The translations under genes were made by a program, and so were the position numbers. Below are positions 8,886 to 15,993 of a stretch of 15,993 nt of DNA, one piece after another (within the stretch, counting starts at the first letter, position 1; each line of letters opens with the position of its first letter). This stretch comes from Tubulinosema ratisbonensis (taxonomy: Eukaryota; Microsporidia; Tubulinosematidae). The stretch spans positions 1 to 15,993 of the forward strand of contig RCSS01000442.1 in the NCBI GenBank assembly GCA_004000155.1. Reading direction: 5' to 3'. The notes below the pieces were generated by a model. The model saw only the letters and a list, made by a program, of their open reading frames with translations. It searched no databases and was not told the origin of the DNA.

Positions 8886-9968
8886 ATTTAAATTTTTATG
8901 GAATTTAAAAAAAAATTCATTTAATGTAAATGAAAAACGTGGATCAAAATCACTAAATAGATAATAAAGTAAATATAATCAATTTATAATATTAAATAAT
9001 TCTATCAATTATTTTTTTTTTGCTGGGAATAAAATATTTATATGAAAATCTATCTCTACCCTTTTATTTGCCTATTATGAACATTTATTCAATAAGGTAC
9101 ATTAAATATAATTATTTCTTACATGATAAGATATGATGTTGGGATACTTTATGCCTATTACCTGAAAAAAAGCATATCTCATTTTTTTGTTGCCTAAAGA
9201 TGGGAAATCCACATAAAAACTCAAAGCAATATTATTTGATTTTTATATTCCATCTATAATTTAACCAAGGATTACACATCTAAAAACATTCTTGTTAGTT
9301 TTCCAAAAAACTAATTTTGTATTTTTTTTCGTTTTAGCTAATTTATGCTAAAATCATACAAAAAAACTATTTCTTTATTCTTTAATTTTGTTATAGCTTT
9401 TAACAAAGTTAAAGTTCAATTCCTTGTAAAGTTATTGTGGAGGTCAACAAACCTTTGTATATCAGAAGGGTGTCGCTATGAACGAAGAAAGTATGCAGCC
9501 TGAGAAAATCAAAAGGGTAAAAAAAATATTAACAAAGTTGGCCAATTAGACTTGAATTTGAAAGAAAACTATTTAAACAAAACTAAACAAATGTTCTGAC
9601 CCATTTTCTTAATAATAAACAAAACAAAAAAAACAATTTAGCTAAAACTAACCAACAAACTTACAAGTCAATACCTTCCCTCATCCAGAGGTACCTTAAG
9701 AATGGAATGGGGGCAGTAGGATACGACAGTTATTTTTAGGAAATTAATGCAAACAAAGAATAATTTATAAGGAACCATGAAACCATCAATAAATAAAAAT
9801 AAAAAAACATTTATTTTTAATCCATCTACTTAAACCACCTGGCGTTCGGATTATATCCCCAGAAATATAACAAAGATTGAAAATGATTTTTAAAAAAAGA
9901 TGAATTTTTCCCGAAATAAACATAATCAATCAATNNNNTTTAAACTAATTCATAATTTATTTACCAAA
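8886..9968. other. Gene-poor interval, possible decayed element
   Basis: No intact gene is visible. Around 9290-9665 the interval has short inverted repeats (listed separately) and a less AT-biased core. Within that core, at about 9427-9547, one plus-strand frame stays open for around 40 codons (containing VYQKGVAMNEESMQPEK), but it has a stop just upstream and no recognisable family. A four-base N run at 9935-9938 marks a gap or masked site. The last bases form the 3' flank of the ArfGAP gene. Confidence 0.5.
9291..9665. repeat. Possible degenerate inverted-repeat element (MITE-like)
   Basis: An exact 11-bp match, gttttagctaa at 9331-9341, recurs inverted at 9637-9647. The surrounding A/T-rich arms (about 9291-9341 and 9605-9665) also resemble each other in inverted orientation, with gaps, sharing ttagtttt and long T-runs. 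The left arm itself holds two small hairpins (ttagtttt/aaaactaa and ttttagc/gctaaaa). The low complexity weakens the case, and no target-site duplication was established. Confidence 0.3.
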
Positions 9969-10703
9969 CTAATCCCATTTATTCCAACCATCCTCTATTT
10001 TCTTATTTTTATCAATAATTGGTCTTTCTATTATCACTGGCGAAGAATTATTCTGTTTCTCAGCAAACAAACTCTTCTTCTTTTCTTTAATCATTTTGAT
10101 TGATGGCTGTACCACTTTTTGGTTTATTACTCCGCCATACTTAACTGTCTGTTTTTTTATAATCTTTGCTCCTTTTAACATACTCTTTCCTAACGAAGAG
10201 ATTGTAGAAGAAATCACTTGATTTAATGATGAATCTGATCCATTATTTGTGTTATATATCTTATTATCAATATAATTATTAGTATCAGTAGTATTTCTTT
10301 TATTTGTATTATATTTATATGTTGGGATGGTAAATTGTTTTACTTCTTCACTACAATTCTGATTGACTGTGTCAGAAAGTAATTTAGAATATTCAATCAT
10401 TTTATTATTTTTAAAAAATTCTGTCTCTTTCTTGTTAAGATTATTTCTTTGTATAAAATCATTAAGTTTTTTGTTACTGCCATGTTTTATAAATAAAAAA
10501 TCTCTTTCTGACCATTCATCCATGTTTATACTTTTTACTCTTGAGATTTGTGCACCATAAGAACGATGTACCCCTGCGCACTCTAAACAAATGAATATAC
10601 CATAACTTAATGAGGTCCATTGAGGATTTGGTATGTTGCAATCAAAGCATTTTATGTTTTCTTTGGTTATCATGTCTTTAAGTTCTTTTTTGTAGTTTTG
10701 CAT
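9969..10703 (-). CDS. ArfGAP, ArfGAP1/Gcs1 type
   Basis: A GTPase-activating protein that stimulates GTP hydrolysis on Arf at Golgi and COPI membranes. The N-terminal zinc finger is complete: C19-x2-C22-x16-C39-x2-C42, followed by GVHRSYG with the arginine finger R47, then ISRVKSINMDEW. The GAP domain covers residues ~5-120. A Ser/Gly/Lys-containing stretch at ~158-185 (NQVISSTISSLGKSMLKGAK) could form an amphipathic membrane-sensing helix like the ALPS motifs of ArfGAP1. The C-terminus ends EDGWNKWD; ArfGAP1 has Trp-based C-terminal motifs that bind delta-COP, so this tail may do the same. At 244 residues it is shorter than ArfGAP1 or Gcs1. The Asn-rich linker (~125-160) is low-complexity. 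It lies alone, between a repeat-bearing interval and a 315-bp spacer. Assignment to ArfGAP is firm; the subfamily is inferred. Confidence 0.92.
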   Translation of the reverse strand: MQNYKKELKDMITKENIKCFDCNIPNPQWTSLSYGIFICLECAGVHRSYGAQISRVKSINMDEWSERDFLFIKHGSNKKLNDFIQRNNLNKKETEFFKNNKMIEYSKLLSDTVNQNCSEEVKQFTIPTYKYNTNKRNTTDTNNYIDNKIYNTNNGSDSSLNQVISSTISSLGKSMLKGAKIIKKQTVKYGGVINQKVVQPSIKMIKEKKKSLFAEKQNNSSPVIIERPIIDKNKKIEDGWNKWD

Positions 10704-11018
10704 GGAATTGTTTTTTTCTTATTTTTATATTTAAATAGTTTCTAAATTGACCAATAAGAATTATTAGTGTAAATTTTCTATTTTTAATTATGAAATAAAC
10801 AAAAAATATTTTATTTTGATAACAAATCAAAAAAAAATAATTAATTTAGTAAAAAATAAAAAAGAAGATTTAATTTTATGAGGTTTGTTTAGGTTTTTAT
10901 ATTCATACAAAAAAAAATTAAATAAAAATAATAAATTTTTTAGTAAATGATCATTTATAAGAGCATTTAAACCAAAATTAAAATGCATAAATAAATGATT
11001 TAATTAAATATTATTTTA
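10704..11018. other. 315-bp AT-rich spacer
   Basis: No gene is visible. The interval contains A- and T-runs and a perfect 14-bp palindrome, taaatgatcattta, at 10944-10957. It must hold the ArfGAP promoter and the Hsp70 3' end, since both genes are on the minus strand. Confidence 0.5.
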
Positions 11019-12758
11019 CTAAATTATACTCTTTAGCATAAACTTAACCTTTTCAACATCAAAATTTTCTTTTTTTATTTCTTCTTTTAACTCATCAGAA
11101 ACTAAATTTTGGTTTAATTTATTAATCTTATTAATAAGTTGTAACCTTTCTACTGCTATTTTGTCATCCTCTTCGTTTAATTGTGCTTCTTCTAACATTC
11201 CTTCTAATTCATTATCAGTTAAACCAGAAGAAAAAAATAATTCTGATTTTACTTCTTTATTTGTGTTAATATCCTTAGCATATATTTTTAAAATACCATC
11301 AGGGTCAGTTTCAAAAGTGACTTCTATTTTTGGTTCTCCTTTTTTCATTTTTGGGATAGTTAATTTTAATGATCCTAGTAATTTATTATGTTTTACTAAT
11401 GGTCTTTCTCCTTGGTAAATGTTTAATAAAACTTCTTCTTGAAAATCATTTGAGGTTGTAAACGTTTCTGTTTTTTTGGTGGGGAAAGGAGAATTTCTTT
11501 TTATTATTGGAGAAAATACTCCACCAATGGTTTCTATACCTAAAGATAATGAATTTACATCCAATAATAAATGAGTAGATGTATTTTTCAATGAGTAACC
11601 TTGAATGGCAGCACCTTCTGCTACCACTGTATCAGGATCAACCAAAATAGGATCTTTATCAAAAATTTCTTTTACTACCTGTTTTACAAATGGCATTCTT
11701 GTCATTCCACCTACTAAAATAACATGATCTATTTCATTTTTACTAATTTTAGCATCTTTAATAGCTTGTTTGCAAGGTTTGACTGTTCTTTTAACAATCT
11801 CTTCAGCTAATTTTTCAATATCCTTTCTCTTTACTGTAAATTTATGCTTTAGTTTATTTTTTACAAAAATTTGATTTTGGTTGTCAAAATTTTCAGTTTG
11901 TTTGCTGTCTAATTTTTCATTTATTTTTTCTATTTCTTCAAAATTATCATCTTCCTTTTTATCAAGATTTACTGTAATTTTATCAAACAAACTCAATTTA
12001 ACTTTAACTTCCTCTGCTAATTTCTTTAAAACACCTTCTTCCAAGCTAATGTTTTTATCTTTCAGCTTGTCTCTTATAAATTCTTTAATTTTAAAATCAA
12101 TGTCTTCTCCTCCTAAAAAAGTGTTACCATTCGTGGAAAGAACTTGAAAAACACCGTTTGATATTTTTAAAATTGAAATATCAAAGGTACCACCACCCAA
12201 ATCAAACACAGCCACCGTGCCTTCTTTATCCAAGCCGTAAGCTAAAGCAGCTGCGGTAGGTTCATTTAATATTCTTAAAACATTTAAACCGGCTAACTTA
12301 GCAGCTGTTTTTGTTGCTTGTCTTTGATGATCATCAAAATATGCAGGTACAGTTATAACACTTTCTTTTACTGGTTGTTTCAAATACATTTCTGCTTTTT
12401 TCTTTGCAAAAGCTAAAATTTTAGCTGCAACTTGGACAGGTGACAAAATTTTATCTCCTTTTAACCAAATATCCCCGTTGACATGTGAAAAAGTTTTGTA
12501 AGGCAAGGATCTCAAATATTTTGTTAACTCTTGGTCATCAAATTTCTTCCCTATCAGTCTCTTTGTAGCGAAGAATGTGTTCTTAGGATCTACTGTTAAG
12601 TACTTTTTTACTTCATGACCCACCAAATTTACTTTTAGATTGTAAATGCTTGGGAATGTTTTATGGTTGTCTACTAAGATTATTTCTGGTTTATCTTTTT
12701 TTATGCTAAGACAAGTATTTGTTGTTCCTAAATCTATGCCAAGTACTGGTACGTCCAT
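11019..12758 (-). CDS. Mitochondrial-type (mitosomal) Hsp70
   Basis: A DnaK-family ATP-dependent chaperone, expected in the mitosome matrix for protein import and Fe-S cluster assembly. Nucleotide-binding motifs are intact: [10 protein letters not shown] (7-16), [14 protein letters not shown] (182-195), [11 protein letters not shown] (346-356), EGAAIQGY. The interdomain linker [13 protein letters not shown] (397-409) and the DnaK-like segments INEPTAA-type [26 protein letters not shown] and QGERPL mark it as mitochondrial/DnaK rather than cytosolic or ER type; it ends KSII, with no EEVD or HDEL tail. Unusual points: only six residues precede the first motif, so a classical presequence is absent; about 30 extra charged residues (266-295) sit in lobe II; the usual GI-PAPRG loop reads TIPKMKKG; and the C-terminal lid is about 60 residues shorter than in DnaK. 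Family is certain, organelle inferred. Its start is 124 bp from that of Rpn11 (divergent). Confidence 0.94.
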   Translation of the reverse strand: MDVPVLGIDLGTTNTCLSIKKDKPEIILVDNHKTFPSIYNLKVNLVGHEVKKYLTVDPKNTFFATKRLIGKKFDDQELTKYLRSLPYKTFSHVNGDIWLKGDKILSPVQVAAKILAFAKKKAEMYLKQPVKESVITVPAYFDDHQRQATKTAAKLAGLNVLRILNEPTAAALAYGLDKEGTVAVFDLGGGTFDISILKISNGVFQVLSTNGNTFLGGEDIDFKIKEFIRDKLKDKNISLEEGVLKKLAEEVKVKLSLFDKITVNLDKKEDDNFEEIEKINEKLDSKQTENFDNQNQIFVKNKLKHKFTVKRKDIEKLAEEIVKRTVKPCKQAIKDAKISKNEIDHVILVGGMTRMPFVKQVVKEIFDKDPILVDPDTVVAEGAAIQGYSLKNTSTHLLLDVNSLSLGIETIGGVFSPIIKRNSPFPTKKTETFTTSNDFQEEVLLNIYQGERPLVKHNKLLGSLKLTIPKMKKGEPKIEVTFETDPDGILKIYAKDINTNKEVKSELFFSSGLTDNELEGMLEEAQLNEEDDKIAVERLQLINKINKLNQNLVSDELKEEIKKENFDVEKVKFMLKSII

Positions 12759-12882
12759 AAAATGATTTATTAATTTATTAAATATTTTTAATTATTTTTT
12801 TATTTTTTTTACATTTTTTTCAATTTTGTAATTTTTTTAATTTTTTTAAAAAATAAATAGTTTTTTTGTTTTTAGCCCATTT
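12759..12882. promoter_or_regulatory. Divergent promoter, mtHsp70 / Rpn11
   Basis: A 124-bp spacer, extremely T-rich on the plus strand, with repeated T-runs interrupted by a few A. A CCC triplet at 12876-12878 lies four bases before the Rpn11 ATG at 12883, matching in type and position the CCC-like start-proximal signals described for microsporidia. The preceding tttttag resembles a splice acceptor, but no donor was found. Confidence 0.5.
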
Positions 12883-13770
12883 ATGTTTCGAATTGATAAC
12901 ATGTCTTCACAGCCATCTGAATTACCTGATACCTCAGAAACAATTGAGATTTCTCCACTAGCCTTGTTTAAAATGTTAAGACATGGTAAAGCAGGAGTAC
13001 CATTAGAAGTAATGGGATTAATGCTTGGTGAATTGGTAGATGATTATAAAATATCTGTGTACGATGTTTTTGCCATGCCTCAGTCAGGAACAGGGGTAAC
13101 AGTAGAAGCAGTAGANCCGGAATACCAGCATGAAATGCTAGAAATGTTTAAAAAAGTAAACAAGGTGGAACCAGTCATCGGGTGGTACCACAGCCATCCA
13201 GGTTTTGGTTGTTGGTTGAGTAATGTTGACATAAACACAGCCCAGACATTTGAACAACTTTCAAAAAGATCAGTCTCTGTGGTAATAGATCCTATTCAGT
13301 CAGTCAGTGGTAAAGTAGTACTGGATGCTTTTAGAACGATAAACCAACAAAGTGTCATGTTTGGTGTTGAAAACAGACAAATTACTTCAAANATTGGTTA
13401 CTTAAACAAACCTACCTTAGTTTCTTTACTGCATGGGCTGAACAGACAGTATTATAATTTTAACATTACTTATTCAAAGAAGGAATACGAAAAAAGAATG
13501 ATAAGAAATATTTGTCATAAAAGTTGGTGGAGTGTTTTAAAATTAGAAGAAATAAAAGGTTCTGAATTAAAAGAAGAAATTTCTAAGGCATTAAAAAATT
13601 ATAAAAAAATGAAGGATGATGAAAAAGAGTTAGAAGGGAAAGAATTAGAAATGTTTAGGATTGGTAAGACTGATTATAGGAGAGAATTGTTGGAGAAATG
13701 TGATCGTTTATCATTTCTTAATTCAAAATTCTTATATCTTTATAAATTGCATAAAAAAATACTTAGTTGA
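12883..13770 (+). CDS. RPN11: 26S proteasome lid deubiquitinase Rpn11
   Basis: A zinc metalloisopeptidase of the proteasome lid that removes ubiquitin chains from substrates as they are unfolded. The JAMM/MPN+ motif is complete: catalytic E42 (GVPLEVMG), then [17 protein letters not shown] with zinc ligands H103, H105 and D116 and the conserved S113. The Rpn11-specific [16 protein letters not shown] (136-151) and [18 protein letters not shown] follow, distinguishing it from CSN5. The C-terminal half (residues ~195-295) is more diverged and Lys/Glu-rich, helical, as expected for the lid helical bundle. The length of 295 is close to yeast Rpn11 (306). Two N calls leave GAN (codon 78, Asp expected from VEAVDP) and AAN (codon 170, Asn expected). 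The start at 12883 is supported by a CCC signal just upstream; a second Met at residue 7 is an alternative and would not affect the domain. Confidence 0.96.
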   Translation: MFRIDNMSSQPSELPDTSETIEISPLALFKMLRHGKAGVPLEVMGLMLGELVDDYKISVYDVFAMPQSGTGVTVEAVXPEYQHEMLEMFKKVNKVEPVIGWYHSHPGFGCWLSNVDINTAQTFEQLSKRSVSVVIDPIQSVSGKVVLDAFRTINQQSVMFGVENRQITSXIGYLNKPTLVSLLHGLNRQYYNFNITYSKKEYEKRMIRNICHKSWWSVLKLEEIKGSELKEEISKALKNYKKMKDDEKELEGKELEMFRIGKTDYRRELLEKCDRLSFLNSKFLYLYKLHKKILS

Positions 13771-14661
13771 ATAAAATACTGAATAAAAATATTATTTTTA
13801 ATATTAAATTAAGAATTGTAAAGTATGAAGGAATTGTTTTATAAAAGCCTTTTATAGATTTAGTTTTTTTAAGATTCTTATTCAATGTCTTATGAAAAGT
13901 GTTAATATTTTTTATATAAAAGGTATAGTAAAAGATCTTTGTATGAATTTCCTATCCTTAGGCAACAATAGAAATTATTTATTAGATTAGTGTAAAAATA
14001 AAAAAAGTACAAAATTATTTTGCTTTTTAGGTAATTAATATATTTTAAGAGTCTAACACTAAATACACTTTGTTAAAAAAATTCTTAAACGAACATGAGC
14101 ACCCATAAAACACTGTTAGTCAGGTAATAAGAGCTTCTTGTTTGTTTCCCAGCATAGTAATNATTNCAATATACAGTCGGAGAGTTTTTAGTTCCTTCAA
14201 NAATTCAACTGTTAGATCATTAATTTTTTAAACCTATCAACCATATTTGTATAGGTGAAAGGGTTAATAAATTTATGAAGTAAAAATACCCTTTTCTTCT
14301 CATAACACAAATAACAAAATAGAAAAATTAGCATTAAATAATGGTTTTTGAACACTGAAGATTTATCAGAACCTTTTCTCATCTGGTTAGGTTCACGGAA
14401 AACCTATCAACTTCTAAACACCTAAATAAATAACCAAAGCAAAAATATATATACTTTTAAATTAAATAACATACATTATGTTCATAATTAAAAAGCAAAG
14501 GAATGTAAATTTATTCGTCAGATATTTTTTTGTTTATAGTTGTTATATCTTTATAACATAATTTTTTAGACATGGATTTGAAACCTTAATTTTCTACTTT
14601 ATTTTTTGTTTATATTTATTTCAATAGAAATACCCATGTCTAACAGAGCAGAAATTAAAAA
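13771..14661. other. Gene-free interval with short inverted repeats
   Basis: No gene of credible length is visible on either strand. It contains a 17-bp near-perfect palindrome at 13840-13856 (tataaaag, one base, cttttata), small hairpins at about 14386-14405 (taggtt/aaccta) and 14541-14558 (tgttata/tataaca), and a 10-bp inverted pair at 14566-14575 and 14634-14643. Single N calls at 14162, 14166 and 14201 suggest disagreement between reads or copies. It is likely old transposon flank. Confidence 0.5.
14566..14643. repeat. 10-bp inverted repeat before the MULE remnant
   Basis: ttagacatgg at 14566-14575 is exactly mirrored by ccatgtctaa at 14634-14643, with 58 AT-rich bases between. It lies immediately upstream of the transposase remnant, so it could be subterminal structure of that element. 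It is too short to be called a terminal repeat by itself. Confidence 0.35.
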
Positions 14662-15899
14662 TAAACAAAAGATAAAATTCATTTATTGCAACATTTATTA
14701 TTTAGGTCATATCCCTCAGAATACGAAGAAAGTATTTCTAAAAAACAGTACTATTTAAATTGGCGGTGAGCTGTGAATAGATGTCGAGAAAGTGCCATAT
14801 TAATTTTTGATTAGGAGGTAGATTTTTCAGGATTTAATGTTAGTAATTCTCATTGTCATCAACCTGATAGAACTGAAATCACAAGGAAAATTAAGGTATA
14901 NAAAATCAAAAATCTTTTTGATTGTGGTATCGATTCTGTCAGTAAGGTTATAATAAAGTATTGAAAGTAGCCACAGAAGAAGAAATATTGGCTATTGACA
15001 ATTTTGGAGTCATATACAGGATTCTTAGGAATTATACAGAAAANTAAGAAACCCTTAGCCTTATATATTTAAAACATTTAAACTTTCTTTAAATCTATCA
15101 TCTANATGTCAAGGAAGNTTGTTTTTTGATAGAGTACTGATAGAACAAAAGTTAGACATTTTTATGCTAATTTTATAATTTTTTATTCTGAATATATGGT
15201 TTCTCAACTTAGTTTAAATTTACACTTGTCAATAGACGGCACCTTTAATGTTATTCCAAGCCATTTAAACAACTTCATTTGATAGTTTCGTTGAAATTAG
15301 TTATGTTTTTCCGGCTGTATTTTTATGAATATTAAATAAAAAATTTAAAACATATATTAATATGTTGAGGTTTTAAAGACTCTGACAAACATACTATCCT
15401 ATATAAAAATCAAAAAAAATCTGAATTAGCCGTAATGATGGCTCCTTATGAATACTTTTCTAGAGTCAAAATGTTGGGTTGTATATTTCACTTAGACAAG
15501 TTATTTATAAAAATGTACAAACTACAGGTTTACAGATTTTATACAAAATAAATTTCCAATTTAACAGGTATTTCAAAACTTTAATTTACCTTGCAATTGT
15601 AAAAAAAGAGTTTTATATTGAAAGATTAAATCATATTAGAACTTTGGAGTATTCCCCCACTGAATTTGCTGTTATTTACAGCTATTTTTATGATAATAAT
15701 TCAAGAATTTCTCGTATCGAAGCAATAATTTTTTTCCTTCTATAATTATGGAAACTTCTTGGATTTATTTATACCAAGAACAAGCAACGCAATTGAAGGA
15801 TGGCATTCTTTTTTCAAATCTACATTTTATAGTACAAAAAATAGTTTTCACATGTTTTGTGAAAAGTTGAAGCATAAAGAAGATGCCATCAGAATATAA
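14662..15899 (+). pseudogene. Decayed MULE transposase with FLYWCH-like zinc finger
   Basis: A cut-and-paste DNA transposase of the Mutator-like (MULE) superfamily, broken by stops and frameshifts. Frame 1, 14662-14964: a FLYWCH-like finger, with YYLNWR then an in-frame TGA at 14767 where the conserved Cys of W-R-C is expected, NRCRES, and HCHQPD (His codons 14851 and 14857). Frame 1, 15121-15282: SIDGTFNVIPSH, carrying the first catalytic Asp (15235-15237). Frame 2, ~15275-15375: EISYVFPAVFL then KKFKTYI. Frame 3, ~15369-15515: ELAVMMAPYEYF and GCIFHLDK, the C-x2-H motif between the second Asp and Glu. Frame 2, ~15500-15744: NVQTTGLQILYK to YLAIVKKEF. Frame 3, 15744-15899: LFIPRTSNAIEGWHSFFKS, the conserved C-terminal block. 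Where ADFE is expected it reads APYE, so the second Asp seems lost. At least four frame changes and several stops make it non-functional. N calls at 14901, 15044, 15105 and 15118 fit a multicopy element. Confidence 0.85.
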
Positions 15900-15993
15900 C
15901 ATATAAGAAATGAAAACTGATTACCTATTATAGAAATAAAAAATATTTGAAAATGGAGAAGTAACTAAACAATTTTTTTATTCAAAATATTAG
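15900..15993. other. Downstream end of MULE remnant
   Basis: The 94 bases after the last transposase block are AT-rich with no further recognisable coding. No terminal inverted repeat is visible, so the element's right end probably lies outside the window or has eroded. Confidence 0.4.

Noticed and set aside
9405..9440. tRNA-like T-loop (gttcaattcc)
   Set aside because: No acceptor, D or anticodon arm can be paired around it.
11161..12147. Ser/Phe-rich plus-strand frames inside the Hsp70 gene
   Set aside because: Antisense shadows of the highly conserved Hsp70 frame.
12845..12883. Splice acceptor-like tttttag before the Rpn11 start, suggesting a 5' intron
   Set aside because: No plausible donor or upstream coding exon; the ORF begins with an intact Rpn11 N-terminus.
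14767..14769. Alternative genetic code with TGA read as Cys
   Set aside because: All seven intact genes read well with standard codons, and the same pseudogene has TAG, TAA and frameshifts, so simple decay explains the TGA.
15479..15745. Independent small gene of 88 codons
   Set aside because: Its first codons are a frame-shadow of GCIFHLDK and the rest matches the middle of a MULE transposase, so it is one piece of the pseudogene.
1..15993. CRISPR array, prokaryotic operon or phage features
   Set aside because: No repeat-spacer pattern or ribosome-binding sites; gene families are all eukaryotic.

Overview
The window is strongly AT-rich, single-exon eukaryotic DNA. It carries seven intact protein genes in the 901-13770 block, several packed back to back (72, 112 and 124 bp divergent spacers; a 23 bp convergent spacer). 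Proteins are shorter than their fungal or animal counterparts: a 1669-residue ATR-type kinase, a 486-residue CCR4, a 579-residue mitochondrial-type Hsp70 with almost no leader. Compact eukaryotic genes, no introns, a presequence-free mtHsp70 and a decayed FLYWCH/MULE transposon together point to a microsporidian. That is an inference from gene content; the window has no rRNA or other taxonomic marker.

Layout. 1-900: gene-free, opening with a perfect 13-bp inverted repeat. 901-5910 (-): ATR/Mec1-like checkpoint kinase. 5983-6708 (+): small classical-type protein tyrosine phosphatase with an unusual active site. 6732-7211 (-): unrecognised 159-residue protein. 7324-8784 (+): CCR4 deadenylase (leucine-rich repeats plus nuclease). 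8785-9968: gene-poor, with a 30-bp perfect hairpin just after CCR4 and a possible small inverted-repeat element. 9969-10703 (-): ArfGAP of the ArfGAP1/Gcs1 kind. 11019-12758 (-): mitochondrial-type Hsp70, probably mitosomal. 12883-13770 (+): proteasome lid deubiquitinase Rpn11. 13771-15993: gene-free, ending in a multiply frameshifted MULE transposase pseudogene with a FLYWCH-like zinc finger in front of the DDE domain.

The genes are unrelated housekeeping functions (DNA damage signalling, phosphotyrosine removal, mRNA deadenylation, COPI trafficking, organelle chaperoning, proteasomal deubiquitination) rather than one pathway; nothing suggests an operon. I did not find a coherent new multi-gene system. 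The most useful leads are the altered catalytic loops of the phosphatase, the unknown gene divergent from CCR4, the AT hairpin after CCR4, the terminal inverted repeat at position 1, and the decayed MULE. Single N calls inside genes mostly fall at degenerate codon positions, which fits masked allelic differences rather than broken genes.
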